This document shows positions 63,768-64,000 of a stretch of 64,000 bases of DNA, piece by piece; positions within the stretch are counted from its first letter, which is position 1, and every line of letters begins with the position of its first letter. The notes below the pieces were generated by a model. That model ran no database searches. It was not told where the DNA came from and worked only from the letters and a program-made list of their open reading frames with translations. The DNA comes from Guadua angustifolia (Eukaryota; Streptophyta; Magnoliopsida; Poales; Poaceae), in the NCBI GenBank assembly GCA_036346375.1, contig CM070518.1, forward strand, positions 2,612,182 to 2,676,181, in the 5' to 3' direction. The position numbers and the translations under genes were made by a program.

Positions 63768-64000
63768 CGGCGGAATATACTCCCGGGATTAGCTAGGGCA
63801 AGCAGAGGGAGTGGTTTTACATTAATTACATTGATTGTCTCTAGTCCTGTCGCTATTGTCCCTAAGAGCCTCTTTGTCCACGCCGTTGTTTGACGTTGCC
63901 TGTCTTCGGACCGCCCGAGGGGAGGGGTTCGAACACTACGTAATGAACGCCTGGTACACGCGTCTCCCTGTCTCACCCTGGGCGGTGTAGATGGAACTGG
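63768..64000 (-). repeat. Inverted F-type LTR fragment at the window edge
   Basis: Reverse complement of about 61430-61650, covering TTCCATC..., the CCCCTCCCCTCGGGC block and up to the promoter ATCCCGGGAGTAT. It starts exactly beside the Tekay fragment, truncated inside the TATA region, and runs off the window. Confidence 0.88.

Overview
The window looks like intergenic chromatin of a grass, most likely rice or a close relative (Oryza/Oryzeae; genus not provable from sequence alone). I find no intact host gene, rRNA, tRNA or CRISPR. Nearly everything is nested transposable elements, recognised from their termini, target-site duplications (TSDs) and decayed coding domains: CACTA (En/Spm) DNA transposons, Ty3/gypsy elements of the Tekay/Del and Tat types, a Ty1/copia Sirevirus, several solo LTRs and one MITE. 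Region 1 (1-8700): a Tekay-type LTR fragment, then a decayed CACTA TNP2 transposase on the minus strand (A1). It is split by a 2952-bp solo LTR (2609-5560, TSD TATTC). A second CACTA fragment (A2) follows on the plus strand, with a TNP2 C-terminus and a TATA-bearing GC-rich leader. Region 2 (8705-21783, TSD TGA): a terminus-to-terminus CACTA element (B). It has a decayed TNP2 gene and a decayed second gene (plant transposase_24 domain plus Ulp1-like protease domain) on the minus strand, and a small acidic plus-strand ORF. Arrays of one GC-rich motif lie at both ends and also just upstream of the internal TATA boxes. A 90-bp-arm foldback also lies inside. Region 3 (21910-28446, TSD TTA): a CACTA element (C) with no transposase recognised. 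It carries captured pieces of a receptor-like kinase gene, a calcium-dependent protein kinase (CDPK) gene with its intron, other exon-like pieces and LTR fragments. Region 4 (28697-61966 and beyond): a deep nest. A Tekay-type LTR (from 28697) and plus-strand Tekay pol (55320-60948) may be parts of one element (E). They are separated by a minus-strand Tat-type gypsy element D (to 55306). D is split by a Sirevirus solo LTR (37314-38993, TSD TAGGT) and by a complete two-LTR Sirevirus (40144-51017, TSD GACCC). The Sirevirus has lost its integrase and itself contains a 1.09-kb solo LTR (48042-49134, TSD ATACT). The Tekay LTR carries a Harbinger/Tourist-like MITE (29089-29318, TSD TTA) and another Sirevirus solo LTR (29878-31768, TSD GTTTC). 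Tekay pol is split by a 3.37-kb LTR-like insert (55790-59157, TSD AGTCT) and then by the 5' LTR of a second Tat-type element F at 60949. F runs toward the right edge and ends in rearranged LTR pieces. How it works together: none of the coding regions is intact. Remaining activity is likely regulatory (LTR and CACTA promoters, small-RNA-producing foldbacks, antisense units) rather than protein coding. Exact TSDs at seven insertions or elements, plus reading frames that resume across several of them, give a readable order of insertion.
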